A stretch of DNA of 20,357 nt. It comes from a virus. The notes beneath the pieces are model-generated. The model was not told where the DNA came from, made no database searches, and was given only the letters and a program-made list of their open reading frames with translations. Made by a program: the position numbers and the translations under genes. Below are positions 5,700-12,859 of this stretch, in pieces; within the stretch, counting starts at the first letter, position 1, and each line of letters starts with the position of its first letter. The stretch spans positions 1 through 20,357 of IMG/VR virus record IMGVR_UViG_3300025687_000432; one strand, given 5' to 3'.

Positions 5700-6324
5700 G
5701 AAAACAGCAGATGACTTACGTATTGAGTATTCAGATACAATCGTAAGCTACAGGAAAGTAGCTCATCAGATTGGAGACGTTGAGTTTAAAGGTGGGAAGC
5801 CTTACTTTAAAATGGTTAATCTGGAGAACAGTAAGATTGCAACAGTATCTATAGATGATGAGGATCTTATCCTAAAGTTCCCATCTACTGGGTGGTTTAA
5901 CTTCTCGGATGGATTCTCTTTGTATATTAACAGGCTTGATAAGAGACAGTGGAGGAGAACATTATGTAATTCTAATGTATATATCTCTGAGCACTTCTCT
6001 GAAGAGAGGGCTTATGTAAGGGCTCCAAGCATTACAGATGGTAAGAAGTTAATTCCATATGCACTATACAGTGAAATCTTTAATCCAAAATACTTTCAAT
6101 GGGAGGAGGCAGTAGAATCCCTTCGGTCTGGTGAGAGGGTTGCTGCTGCTATTAATAATAATATCCTTATAGGATATAAGAAGATATTTAGACATCCCAT
6201 CTTGTTCTACAATCAGCATGCTGTTGCTGAAGTAGTCAACAAGTCAGTGAAAATTACTGAACACAATCTTGCTTTGAGAGAATCTTTGGACGACAACGGG
6301 ATTAAATACCATGAAGCTATCTAA
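5692..6324 (+). CDS. Hypothetical protein between two amidoligases, 210 aa
   Basis: The gene starts inside the preceding stop region (8-base overlap), with AATGAGGTGAG as ribosome binding site. The product is a soluble alpha-beta protein. Segments that stand out are PSTGWFNFSDGFSLYINRLDKRQWRR (residues 65-90), PYALYSEIFNPKYFQWEEAVESL and a helical C-terminus. I recognise no catalytic motif or family. Being flanked and overlapped on both sides by ligases (14-base overlap with the next) strongly suggests a role in the same system: a partner, a carrier or a substrate protein. Confidence 0.82.
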   Translation: MYKKTADDLRIEYSDTIVSYRKVAHQIGDVEFKGGKPYFKMVNLENSKIATVSIDDEDLILKFPSTGWFNFSDGFSLYINRLDKRQWRRTLCNSNVYISEHFSEERAYVRAPSITDGKKLIPYALYSEIFNPKYFQWEEAVESLRSGERVAAAINNNILIGYKKIFRHPILFYNQHAVAEVVNKSVKITEHNLALRESLDDNGIKYHEAI

Positions 6325-7432
6325 CTTCTATCCTATTAAGGATAACTCTTTTGTTTATAATACCTGCCCTGAGTTTCCTACTAAGGATAAGGTTGGTATT
6401 GAGGTTGAACTTGAAGGACTTCCCTACTCTAAGTCCATAGCTATTGGTGACTACTGGGAACTGAGTAAAGACCCTAGTCTTAGAGACTATGGAGTTGAAT
6501 TCAGAACTCGTGATGGACTGTGGGGTGAAGATCTTCTTCTAGCCTTGAAGGGTCTTGATAAGTATATCGAGAATTATGAGAAGAAGTTTAATAAAATCTC
6601 TGTATCAGAGAGATGTTCTGTTCATATTCACCTTGGTATGGAGAACTGTGAGACATGGACTCTCTACAACATGACAGTTCTCTTCATTATCTTTGAGAAG
6701 ATGTTGTTTAACTTTGGGGGTAAGGATAGACGTGACCTTGCTTACTGTATCCCATTAACAGAACTTAATTCTCTTCATAGTATTCTAGATGCTATGAAGT
6801 GGGGAAGGAATGGAGAAGACTACCCTGCTAATGCTTGTCATACTTCAAAGTATTCTTTCTTTAATACACTCTCTCTTACTAACCATGGTACTATTGAGGT
6901 TCGGAATCTCTCTGGTACTAAGGATCCACTAATCATCTTCAAGTGGATTAAGATCCTACTGGCTATCAAGGCTTATGCCATTTATCTTGGCAAAGATTTT
7001 AACATGGAACTTCTTCCTTCTCGTGTAAGTCAGGAGGGTTTGGTTCCCTTTGTTGATAAGATCTTTGGTACATTTGCTGAAGATCTGATGTATCCTGGTT
7101 GGAGTAAGGATCTCTTAACTTGTATCCGTGAACTTCAACCCTTCCTTCTTAATAAAGTTGAGATCCTTCATAATTTTGAAAGAGTCAAAACCCGTCCACT
7201 TGGACTCTTTAGGTATAAGAAGTTACATCAAAAGGTTGAACCTGTATTTCAAGTTCAAAACCTCTTCGATGTTAATCCTGTTCAGTATGAGGAACCACTT
7301 AATGAGGTCTTTGTACATGCTCATCCAGTCCCACAAGGACAAGAAAACTTTATAAATATTGATGAACTTCTTAACCATGAAGGTGATGAAGATGATGATG
7401 AACCTGAATATGATCCTGACGATCACGGCTAA
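6311..7432 (+). CDS. Second amidoligase (Amidoligase_2-type, glutamine-synthetase fold)
   Basis: This 373-residue protein has the amidoligase pattern: acidic strand GIEVELEG (29-36), DYGVEFRT (59-66), His strand SVHIHLG (103-109) and the arginine strand GTIEVRNLSGT (193-203). The order matches the PF12224-like family, a different branch from the ligase at 4860. The catalytic domain ends near residue 240. A helical region follows, then a low-complexity acidic tail (EGDEDDDEPEYDPDDHG) that is not needed for the fold and may be a docking or modified tail. No clear ribosome binding site precedes it, so translation is probably coupled to the previous gene. The substrate is unknown. Confidence 0.88.
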   Translation: MKLSNFYPIKDNSFVYNTCPEFPTKDKVGIEVELEGLPYSKSIAIGDYWELSKDPSLRDYGVEFRTRDGLWGEDLLLALKGLDKYIENYEKKFNKISVSERCSVHIHLGMENCETWTLYNMTVLFIIFEKMLFNFGGKDRRDLAYCIPLTELNSLHSILDAMKWGRNGEDYPANACHTSKYSFFNTLSLTNHGTIEVRNLSGTKDPLIIFKWIKILLAIKAYAIYLGKDFNMELLPSRVSQEGLVPFVDKIFGTFAEDLMYPGWSKDLLTCIRELQPFLLNKVEILHNFERVKTRPLGLFRYKKLHQKVEPVFQVQNLFDVNPVQYEEPLNEVFVHAHPVPQGQENFINIDELLNHEGDEDDDEPEYDPDDHG

Positions 7433-7443
7433 GGAGATATGAC

Positions 7444-8742
7444 ATGTGTGGATTGATTGGTATTATCAATAACGAAAGCAACTTTCAACAAAAGAAGAAG
7501 CTTGGCAATCTCTTCTCCCAACTGATGTGGGTAGGAGCATTGAGAGGTTTTGATTCTACTGGTGTTGCTCTTTGTAAAACTGAAGATAAGAAGTTGGTAG
7601 ATGTTGCGTCATATAAAAGAGCCTTGTGTTCTACTGACTTCCTTGCTACTAAAGGGTATGAGAGGTTGTTAAGGGATTTTGGTGAGTATAAGTATATCAT
7701 TGGTCATAACAGAGCAGCTACTAAAGGTTCTGTTATTGACATGTACTCTCATCCCTTTGAGTTTAATAACCTGATTGGTGTACATAATGGTACATTGTAC
7801 AATCATAACTCATTGAACAAGGAAACCTTTACAAGTGACAGTGAAGCTCTTTATCATGCAATGAATGAAGGTGATGCTGTTAAAGTCTTGGAGAAAGCTG
7901 ATGGTGCATATGCTCTTATCTGGTATGATAAGAATGACTCTAAGCTCTATCTTGCTCGTAATAAAGAGCGCCCTTTATACTTAACTACTACAAAGGACAA
8001 GAGTGTTTCTGTATTAGCATCTGAATACCAGATGGCAGAATGGATTCTTAATCGTAATGGATATCCTGTAGAAAAGAGTTGGGAGATTCCTGTCGGAAAG
8101 ATCATGTACATTAATGATGATGATCCCGATACACTGAATGAAGTGGCTACCTTCAAGCCATACGAGAAACCCAATTTCCCTATGACCAACTATACTGGTA
8201 ACAGTTATGGAGGATATACTAGTAAGCGTACCAAGTTTCGTCACCGCTACAAGACAAATCATAAAGTCTATGTTCAAGTAACAAACGTAGAGATCATTGG
8301 AAGGTCTAAGAGGGTTGAAGGTTATGTCTTAGATGATTTGTTTATCCCAGTGTGTAGGGTTTGGCTTACTGAATCTCATCCTGCTTATGAGACAATAGCT
8401 CCTGGTATGGTGTTTACTTCAATCTGCAACAGTTCTCTATACACTGAAGGTTCTCTAAAGTTAGAGATCTATGTTAACTCTTCAGACACTACTGTAATCC
8501 CTGACTATTATACTGATGATGAGCCAGTTCTTACTGATGAGGAGCATGAGGTTTATGAAGATGTAGTACTAGGTCCAAATAACAAGCTACTCTCTAAAGA
8601 AGAGTGGGAGAAGGCTAGTCCTTGTTGTTGTGTATGTTCTTCTCCTATCCCATGGGATGATGCTGAAGAAGTTATTTATCTACATAATGATGAACCTATG
8701 TGTCAAGGTTGTGTAACCTCTCACCACGATTGGATGATGTAA
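7444..8742 (+). CDS. Class II (Ntn-hydrolase) glutamine amidotransferase with zinc-knuckle tail
   Basis: AAGGAG precedes ATG 7444. The second residue is the Ntn nucleophile Cys2 (MCGLIGI). Other class II glutaminase landmarks are LRGFDSTG (33-40), GHNRAATKG (87-95), HNGT (114-117) and Asp132 in SDSEAL. The glutaminase domain ends near residue 240. Unlike asparagine synthetase, GlmS or PurF, no known synthetase domain follows. Instead there is a basic linker, a beta-rich segment that could be an OB-like barrel (about 265-345), an acidic linker, and a Cys-rich tail with CCCVC (394-398) and CQGC (420-423). It therefore probably supplies ammonia or a glutamyl group to a separate ligase in the operon. 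Confidence 0.92.
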   Translation: MCGLIGIINNESNFQQKKKLGNLFSQLMWVGALRGFDSTGVALCKTEDKKLVDVASYKRALCSTDFLATKGYERLLRDFGEYKYIIGHNRAATKGSVIDMYSHPFEFNNLIGVHNGTLYNHNSLNKETFTSDSEALYHAMNEGDAVKVLEKADGAYALIWYDKNDSKLYLARNKERPLYLTTTKDKSVSVLASEYQMAEWILNRNGYPVEKSWEIPVGKIMYINDDDPDTLNEVATFKPYEKPNFPMTNYTGNSYGGYTSKRTKFRHRYKTNHKVYVQVTNVEIIGRSKRVEGYVLDDLFIPVCRVWLTESHPAYETIAPGMVFTSICNSSLYTEGSLKLEIYVNSSDTTVIPDYYTDDEPVLTDEEHEVYEDVVLGPNNKLLSKEEWEKASPCCCVCSSPIPWDDAEEVIYLHNDEPMCQGCVTSHHDWMM

Positions 8743-8767
8743 AATGCTACACATTAAAGAAGATAAC

Positions 8768-9817
8768 ATGTCTGCACTTTCTGAAATCACACAAACTCAC
8801 AACCACCGTTATGCTTTTGTTAGAGAGATGAAGCCAGGAGAGTATACACAGATCCATACTCATGTTAAGTGTAAGGATTTCCTTAGTGATGTACTAGTAT
8901 CAAACTATCTTGATAATTATAATCACTTCCCTATCTATGGATTTGACTACCATCCAGAAATTTACTCTGAATCTGAAAAGTTTCTGGTTGATACTGAACG
9001 AACTCTGATTTCTGTTCGTCCAACCAAAGATTTTTGGATTAATAATATTGAAAAGCTTAATGAATTTGAAAGAGAAATTGGATTTAGTGAATCTAAGATT
9101 CTGTTGGAACATAAATTTCGTTCCAAGATGCCTTGGTATGTGGTTGAAGGTGATAAAAGATGGATGATGAATTACATTTTCCTTGGTATCTATACTCTCT
9201 TCTTAAGACTACTGAACTACAAGAGCGTTAATCTTTTAAACCTATCTGGTATCGCAGAAGGTACTGATAGTAGTATTACAAAGCGTCTTGATCCTAATGC
9301 TATCCTTTGGATGCTGAAGAACTGGGATACAGAATTTAAATCTGTACCGCCAACTGGTAATAGAAACCTTTCATGTGTCAGGGGTGTGTATGATGGTATT
9401 AGACCATACATTCATGAGTATGGTGTGCTTAGTACACTTGAACATGCAAATCAAATCTCCTTTGGTTTTAATAAAGAAGACTATAGTTCTGAGATAACTC
9501 AGATCCTTGTTGAGAAATACTATAAGCCTAAGTGGGGGATGGTTAAGAAGTTTAGGGTTCCTCCTTTTATTGTGGATAGAATCAAACCAATCTATTCATG
9601 GAATAAGTATGAGTTCAAATATAACTCTATAATCTTTACTAAGGGTACAGACAGTCTACATCTTCCAGTAAAATCTGAAATAGATAAGGACTACTTTGTA
9701 TTTTCTGTAGTTGTAATCTCAAAGGATAATGTTCAAGATCTAGAAAAGATAATGGCAGAGTATTCATTATATGCTGATGATTCAGATGAGATTACTACTT
9801 ACTTATATAAAGGATAA
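8768..9817 (+). CDS. Hypothetical protein closing the amidoligase operon, 349 aa
   Basis: ATG 8744 is in frame one base after the previous stop but has no ribosome binding site. ATG 8768 (MSALSEITQ) is preceded by AAAGAAGAT and is preferred, though the choice is uncertain. The product is a large soluble protein with His-rich MKPGEYTQIHTHVKCKDF near residue 22. It also has a hydrophobic helix around NYIFLGIYTLFLRLLNY, the segment LSGIAEGTDSSITKRLDP, and an alpha-beta C-terminus with KDYFVFSVVVISKDN. I recognise no family. Its place immediately after the class II amidotransferase suggests that it acts in the same pathway. Confidence 0.8.
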   Translation: MSALSEITQTHNHRYAFVREMKPGEYTQIHTHVKCKDFLSDVLVSNYLDNYNHFPIYGFDYHPEIYSESEKFLVDTERTLISVRPTKDFWINNIEKLNEFEREIGFSESKILLEHKFRSKMPWYVVEGDKRWMMNYIFLGIYTLFLRLLNYKSVNLLNLSGIAEGTDSSITKRLDPNAILWMLKNWDTEFKSVPPTGNRNLSCVRGVYDGIRPYIHEYGVLSTLEHANQISFGFNKEDYSSEITQILVEKYYKPKWGMVKKFRVPPFIVDRIKPIYSWNKYEFKYNSIIFTKGTDSLHLPVKSEIDKDYFVFSVVVISKDNVQDLEKIMAEYSLYADDSDEITTYLYKG

Positions 9818-9824
9818 TATAATA

Positions 9825-9974
9825 ATGACAACAGAAGATGATATCCTAGATCAGGAAGATGAAGAGTATCTACATTGGATTGATGTTGAACCTGAAAGAG
9901 AACTTGACTTTAACTATGAACCTGTGAGAGAATATGAACCTGACTTTGAAGATTATATCGACTGGGATGAATGA
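9825..9974 (+). CDS. Very acidic small protein, 49 aa
   Basis: AAAGG at 9809-9813 precedes ATG 9825 by a longish gap. The 49-residue product has only two basic residues apart from one His and is about 45% Asp plus Glu. It shows a loose repeat of the type (E/Y)-E-P-(V/D)-R/F-E and ends DFEDYIDWDE. No fold is predicted by eye. It may be a DNA mimic, an unstructured linker protein, or a substrate of the upstream ligases. The composition resembles the 43-residue protein at 1983-2114. Its stop is overlapped by the next gene's start. Confidence 0.62.
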   Translation: MTTEDDILDQEDEEYLHWIDVEPERELDFNYEPVREYEPDFEDYIDWDE

Positions 9975-10326
9975 AGCGGAGAATTCAGAACATGAACAAT
10001 ATAGAGTCGGCGCTGTTGTCTTTAGGAAAAGAACTGTCATCTCGTGTGCATCTAATTCTAGAGTTAAGACACATCCTCTCCAGTCTAGGTTGGCATATAG
10101 AAAAGGCATCTACTCAAACGGGAGACTACACGCAGAAGTCGCAGCAATTATTAGAGCTAGGGGTAGAGGAGATGCAATCTTTGTGTGCAGGATTGGAAAG
10201 TCTGGAGACGCAAGACTTGCTAAACCGTGTCCAGCTTGTGAAGAAGCTATTAGAGAAGCTGGAATTAAGCACGTATGGTACACTGATAGCGAAGGAGGGA
10301 TAAGTTATTATGCTGTGGATAGCTGA
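9967..10326 (+). CDS. Cytidine/deoxycytidylate deaminase-family protein
   Basis: ATG 9967 overlaps the preceding stop; an earlier in-frame ATG at 9934 has no ribosome binding site. The 119-residue product has both zinc-site motifs of the deaminase superfamily. These are HAE (His55, Glu57), with Glu57 as proton donor, and PCPAC (Cys88, Cys91) as the other zinc ligands. The core strand QYRVGAVVFRKRTVISCASN lies at 11-30. It is shorter than T4-type dCMP deaminase (about 190). With ThyX, MazG and ribonucleotide reductase downstream, making dUMP from dCMP for thymidylate synthesis is the most economical role. Free cytidine, RNA or DNA cytosine are alternatives. Confidence 0.85.
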   Translation: MNEAENSEHEQYRVGAVVFRKRTVISCASNSRVKTHPLQSRLAYRKGIYSNGRLHAEVAAIIRARGRGDAIFVCRIGKSGDARLAKPCPACEEAIREAGIKHVWYTDSEGGISYYAVDS

Positions 10327-10753
10327 CATAGAGGCCAATGGATTAGATGATGCTACACAAATTCATTGTATTGTACTTAAACAATACAAAGGAGATAAGT
10401 GGGTTAAACTTTACGGTGATTCCTTAAAAGATATCTCTAAGTATAAAGATGATATTTTTGTATTTCATAATGGGATTACGTATGATATCCCATTAATAAA
10501 TCGTCTTCTTGATGTTACAATTGGAGAATGTATTGATACATTGATCCTTAGTAAGATGTGTTTTCCACTAAGACCAACACACAATCTAAATGACTGGGGT
10601 GAATACTTTGGTATAGAAAAACCAAAGCATGAAGACTGGTCTACATTCTCACCAGAAATGCTTCATAGATGTGAAGAAGATGTAAAGATAACTGAACTGT
10701 TGTATGAACATCTCATGAAAGAGACTGGACCTTTCTATGAAACTAGAGGTTAA
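10310..10753 (+). CDS. DNA polymerase 3'-5' proofreading exonuclease (separate DEDD subunit, T7-like)
   Basis: This 147-residue protein corresponds to the N-terminal exonuclease domain of T7 gp5. Exo I is DIEANG (Asp6, Glu8), Exo II is FHNGITYDIP (Asp59) followed by CIDTLILSK, and Exo III is RCEEDVKIT (Asp124). The Exo III position usually occupied by Tyr (YxxxD) is Arg120 here. The polymerase domain is not fused but is encoded by the next gene, which starts 17 bases before this stop in the +1 frame. The two proteins presumably assemble into one proofreading polymerase. Start ATG 10310 overlaps the deaminase gene, with GGAGGG a few bases upstream. Confidence 0.93.
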   Translation: MLWIADIEANGLDDATQIHCIVLKQYKGDKWVKLYGDSLKDISKYKDDIFVFHNGITYDIPLINRLLDVTIGECIDTLILSKMCFPLRPTHNLNDWGEYFGIEKPKHEDWSTFSPEMLHRCEEDVKITELLYEHLMKETGPFYETRG

Positions 10754-12149
10754 CTGGAACTTACCAATAAAGATAGAACATGAGATACATAAAATTCAAT
10801 ATCAACAGGAGAAAGATGGATGGCAATTCGATGTAGATAAAGCTGTTGAGTTCTGTACATATCTTGAAACTAAACGTAAAGATATATACGACAGTATACG
10901 TCCTCACTTATGTAAGGTAGTTCAGGTAAAGTATAAACTACCTATATCTAAACCATTTAAAAAGACAGGAGGGTATACTAAATCAGTTATTGATTGGTAT
11001 GGGAATGTTGATGAGGATTACATAGGTGGTCCTTTCTCAAGAGTAGAATTTGTAGAACCTAATCTTGATTCAGATCAACAGTTAAAGGATCAGCTACTTC
11101 GTATAGGGTGGAAGCCTACCCAGTGGAACTTCAAGAAGGAAGGTAAGAGAGTGGTGTATGGTCCTGATAACAAACCTATCAAGACCTCACCTAAGATTAC
11201 TGAGGATTCTTTTGATTCTTTGTCTGAAGGTATTGGACCATCTATCAAAACCTTCCTGATATATGGCCATAGACTCTCACAGATTACAGGATTTCTAAGA
11301 AACGTCAGACCTGACGGTACTATCCAAGCCAAGGCTAATCCCTGTGGTACACCTACCGCTAGATACACACATTCTGTGGTGGTTAACGTACCTAAAGCTG
11401 ATCCTAAAGTTGTCTTTGGTAAGGAAGTACGGTCACTGTTTATTGCTAGACCAGGTAGAGTTCTGGTTGGCGGTGATGCTTCAGGTCTAGAAGCTAGGGT
11501 TGGTTCTCATTGGACCTATAAACTAGATGGAGGTCAGTATGCTAATGATGTATTGAATGGAGACTGGCATAGTAAGAATGTAAAGCAAGTGTATTACGTT
11601 GAAGAAACTAAAGACTTAGATACACATTCACCAACCTTTGGATCATACAGATCTAGAGGAAAGAACGGATCATATGCTCTGATGTATGGAGCACAACCAC
11701 CTAAGCTTGCTGAGACTCTTGGTATACCAGTATCAAAAGCTAAAAAGATCTGGGATTTATTCTGGGAAATTAATATTGGATTAGGTAAATTAAAAGCAAG
11801 ACTTGAATGGTACTACAGAAATCATGGTTATATTGTTGCTATTGATGGGAGGAAGATATATGTAAGAAAAGAAAGTGACTTGATTAATTATTTGTTTCAA
11901 AGTACTGGAGCAATCATTATGAAGGTAGCTAAGATCATTCTAGTTTCTTGGATTAAAAGATATAACCTAGATGCGATTATAGTTGGTGACTTTCATGATG
12001 AGTTCCAGTTGGATTGTCATCCAGATGATGCACATAAAGTAGGAGCATTGATTGTGAGAGCTATTCGTAATGCTGGTGAGTTCTTTGAGTTAGCAGTACC
12101 ACTAGATGGTGAGTATAAGATCGGAAAGAACTGGGCAGAAACCCATTGA
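10737..12149 (+). CDS. Family A DNA polymerase, polymerase domain (T7 gp5-like)
   Basis: This 470-residue protein has the three polymerase motifs. Motif A is GGDASGLEARVGSHW with catalytic Asp247. Motif B is the O-helix R305-x3-K309-x3-Y313-x3-YG. Motif C is VGDFHDEFQL with His420, Asp421 and Glu422. The template-binding segment CGTPTARYTH (203-212) is also present. Tyr313 is at the place of T7 Tyr526, which by known work on the family predicts ready acceptance of dideoxynucleotides. The first ~170 residues correspond to the thumb and tip region. With the separate exonuclease the total is 617 residues, compared with 704 in T7 gp5. Its TGA is part of the -35 box of the next promoter. Confidence 0.96.
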   Translation: MKLEVNWNLPIKIEHEIHKIQYQQEKDGWQFDVDKAVEFCTYLETKRKDIYDSIRPHLCKVVQVKYKLPISKPFKKTGGYTKSVIDWYGNVDEDYIGGPFSRVEFVEPNLDSDQQLKDQLLRIGWKPTQWNFKKEGKRVVYGPDNKPIKTSPKITEDSFDSLSEGIGPSIKTFLIYGHRLSQITGFLRNVRPDGTIQAKANPCGTPTARYTHSVVVNVPKADPKVVFGKEVRSLFIARPGRVLVGGDASGLEARVGSHWTYKLDGGQYANDVLNGDWHSKNVKQVYYVEETKDLDTHSPTFGSYRSRGKNGSYALMYGAQPPKLAETLGIPVSKAKKIWDLFWEINIGLGKLKARLEWYYRNHGYIVAIDGRKIYVRKESDLINYLFQSTGAIIMKVAKIILVSWIKRYNLDAIIVGDFHDEFQLDCHPDDAHKVGALIVRAIRNAGEFFELAVPLDGEYKIGKNWAETH

Positions 12150-12174
12150 CATACCACTTCAAGTGTGGTATAAT
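12146..12174 (+). promoter_or_regulatory. Perfect sigma70 promoter before the SSB-like gene
   Basis: TTGACA (12146-12151), a 17-base spacer and TATAAT (12169-12174) match the consensus at all 12 positions. TGG directly before the -10 adds an extended -10 (TGn). The start of transcription should be near 12181, about 22 bases before ATG 12204. The spacer holds the palindrome CACTTCAAGTG (12155-12165), flanked loosely by TACC and GGTA, which could be an operator. The -35 overlaps the polymerase stop codon. Confidence 0.9.
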
Positions 12175-12203
12175 TCAGACTTTAATATAAAAGGAAAACA
12201 TAA

Positions 12204-12818
12204 ATGAAACTAAAAACTCAAGCAAAAAGTAATAAGAAGTTCCAAGCTCCTGAAGTAAAGGCCGGATCATATTTTGGTCGTGTAGTTCAGATCATTGACC
12301 TTGGTGTACAGAAACAAACTGATTGGCAGACTGGTGCTGAGAAGGATCCTCAGCGTAAGCTGATGATCTCTGTTGAAGTACCCAAGCTAACCTACGAGGA
12401 TAAGGATCATAATAAAATTCCTCGTTGGTTCTATAAGGAGATCACATTCTCTAGTAATGAGAAGAGTAGCATGTACTCCATCTTCTCTGACATCCTTGGG
12501 TATGATCAGAATGATTGGAACAACAACGATATTGATCTATTTGATGCACTATCACTACCTGTAATGGTACAGATTGGACATACCAATACAGGTAATCCAA
12601 AGGTACTCAACATTGTTTCCGCTCCTGAAGGGGTAGAGGTACCTGAACCTAAGTTTGGTAGTTCAGGATTTGATTATGACTTTCCAAACTTCGGTGTATT
12701 CAAATCCCTCCAACCATGGATGCAAGAAAAACTGAAGAGTGCCCTTAACTATAAGGGCAGTAAGCTTGAAGCTCTCATCCTATCGGATGAACTTCAGGAT
12801 GATGACATCCCATTCTAA
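12204..12818 (+). CDS. Single-stranded DNA-binding-like protein
   Basis: AAAAGGAAAA precedes ATG 12204. The 204-residue product starts with a basic tail, then has strands GSYFGRVVQIIDLGVQ (21-36) and KLMISVEVPKL, followed by PRWFYKEITFS. These look like an OB-like barrel of the kind in phage SSB or recombination accessory proteins. The C-terminus is acidic and ends DDDIPF, the hallmark tip that SSBs use to recruit partner proteins. Placement between polymerase and primase-helicase, its own strong promoter and a downstream terminator fit a protein needed in large amounts. I assign SSB by tail, fold impression and context rather than by a secure family match. Confidence 0.8.
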   Translation: MKLKTQAKSNKKFQAPEVKAGSYFGRVVQIIDLGVQKQTDWQTGAEKDPQRKLMISVEVPKLTYEDKDHNKIPRWFYKEITFSSNEKSSMYSIFSDILGYDQNDWNNNDIDLFDALSLPVMVQIGHTNTGNPKVLNIVSAPEGVEVPEPKFGSSGFDYDFPNFGVFKSLQPWMQEKLKSALNYKGSKLEALILSDELQDDDIPF

Positions 12819-12826
12819 CACCTGCC

Positions 12827-12845
12827 AGGCCAAGGATGGCCTCTT
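12827..12845 (+). terminator. Probable intrinsic terminator after the SSB-like gene
   Basis: Stem AGGCCA (12827-12832) pairs with TGGCCT (12837-12842) around the tetraloop AGGA, followed by CTTT. The loop is the same as in the terminator at 678-699. The T-tract is short, so termination is probably partial, which would let some transcription continue into the helicase gene. Confidence 0.65.
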
Positions 12846-12859
12846 TAATAGAGTAAATA

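Noticed and set aside
7223-7426. Minus-strand hydrophobic frame opposite the acidic tail of the second amidoligase.
   Set aside because: Acidic Asp/Glu codons read antisense give Ile/Phe/Val-rich translations, so this is an artefact.
9971-10303. A 110-codon + strand frame inside the deaminase gene with a helical, Leu-rich translation.
   Set aside because: It is wholly overlapped by a frame with intact HAE and PCPAC motifs. The Leu-rich look follows from the out-of-frame reading. Conservation in relatives could reopen this.
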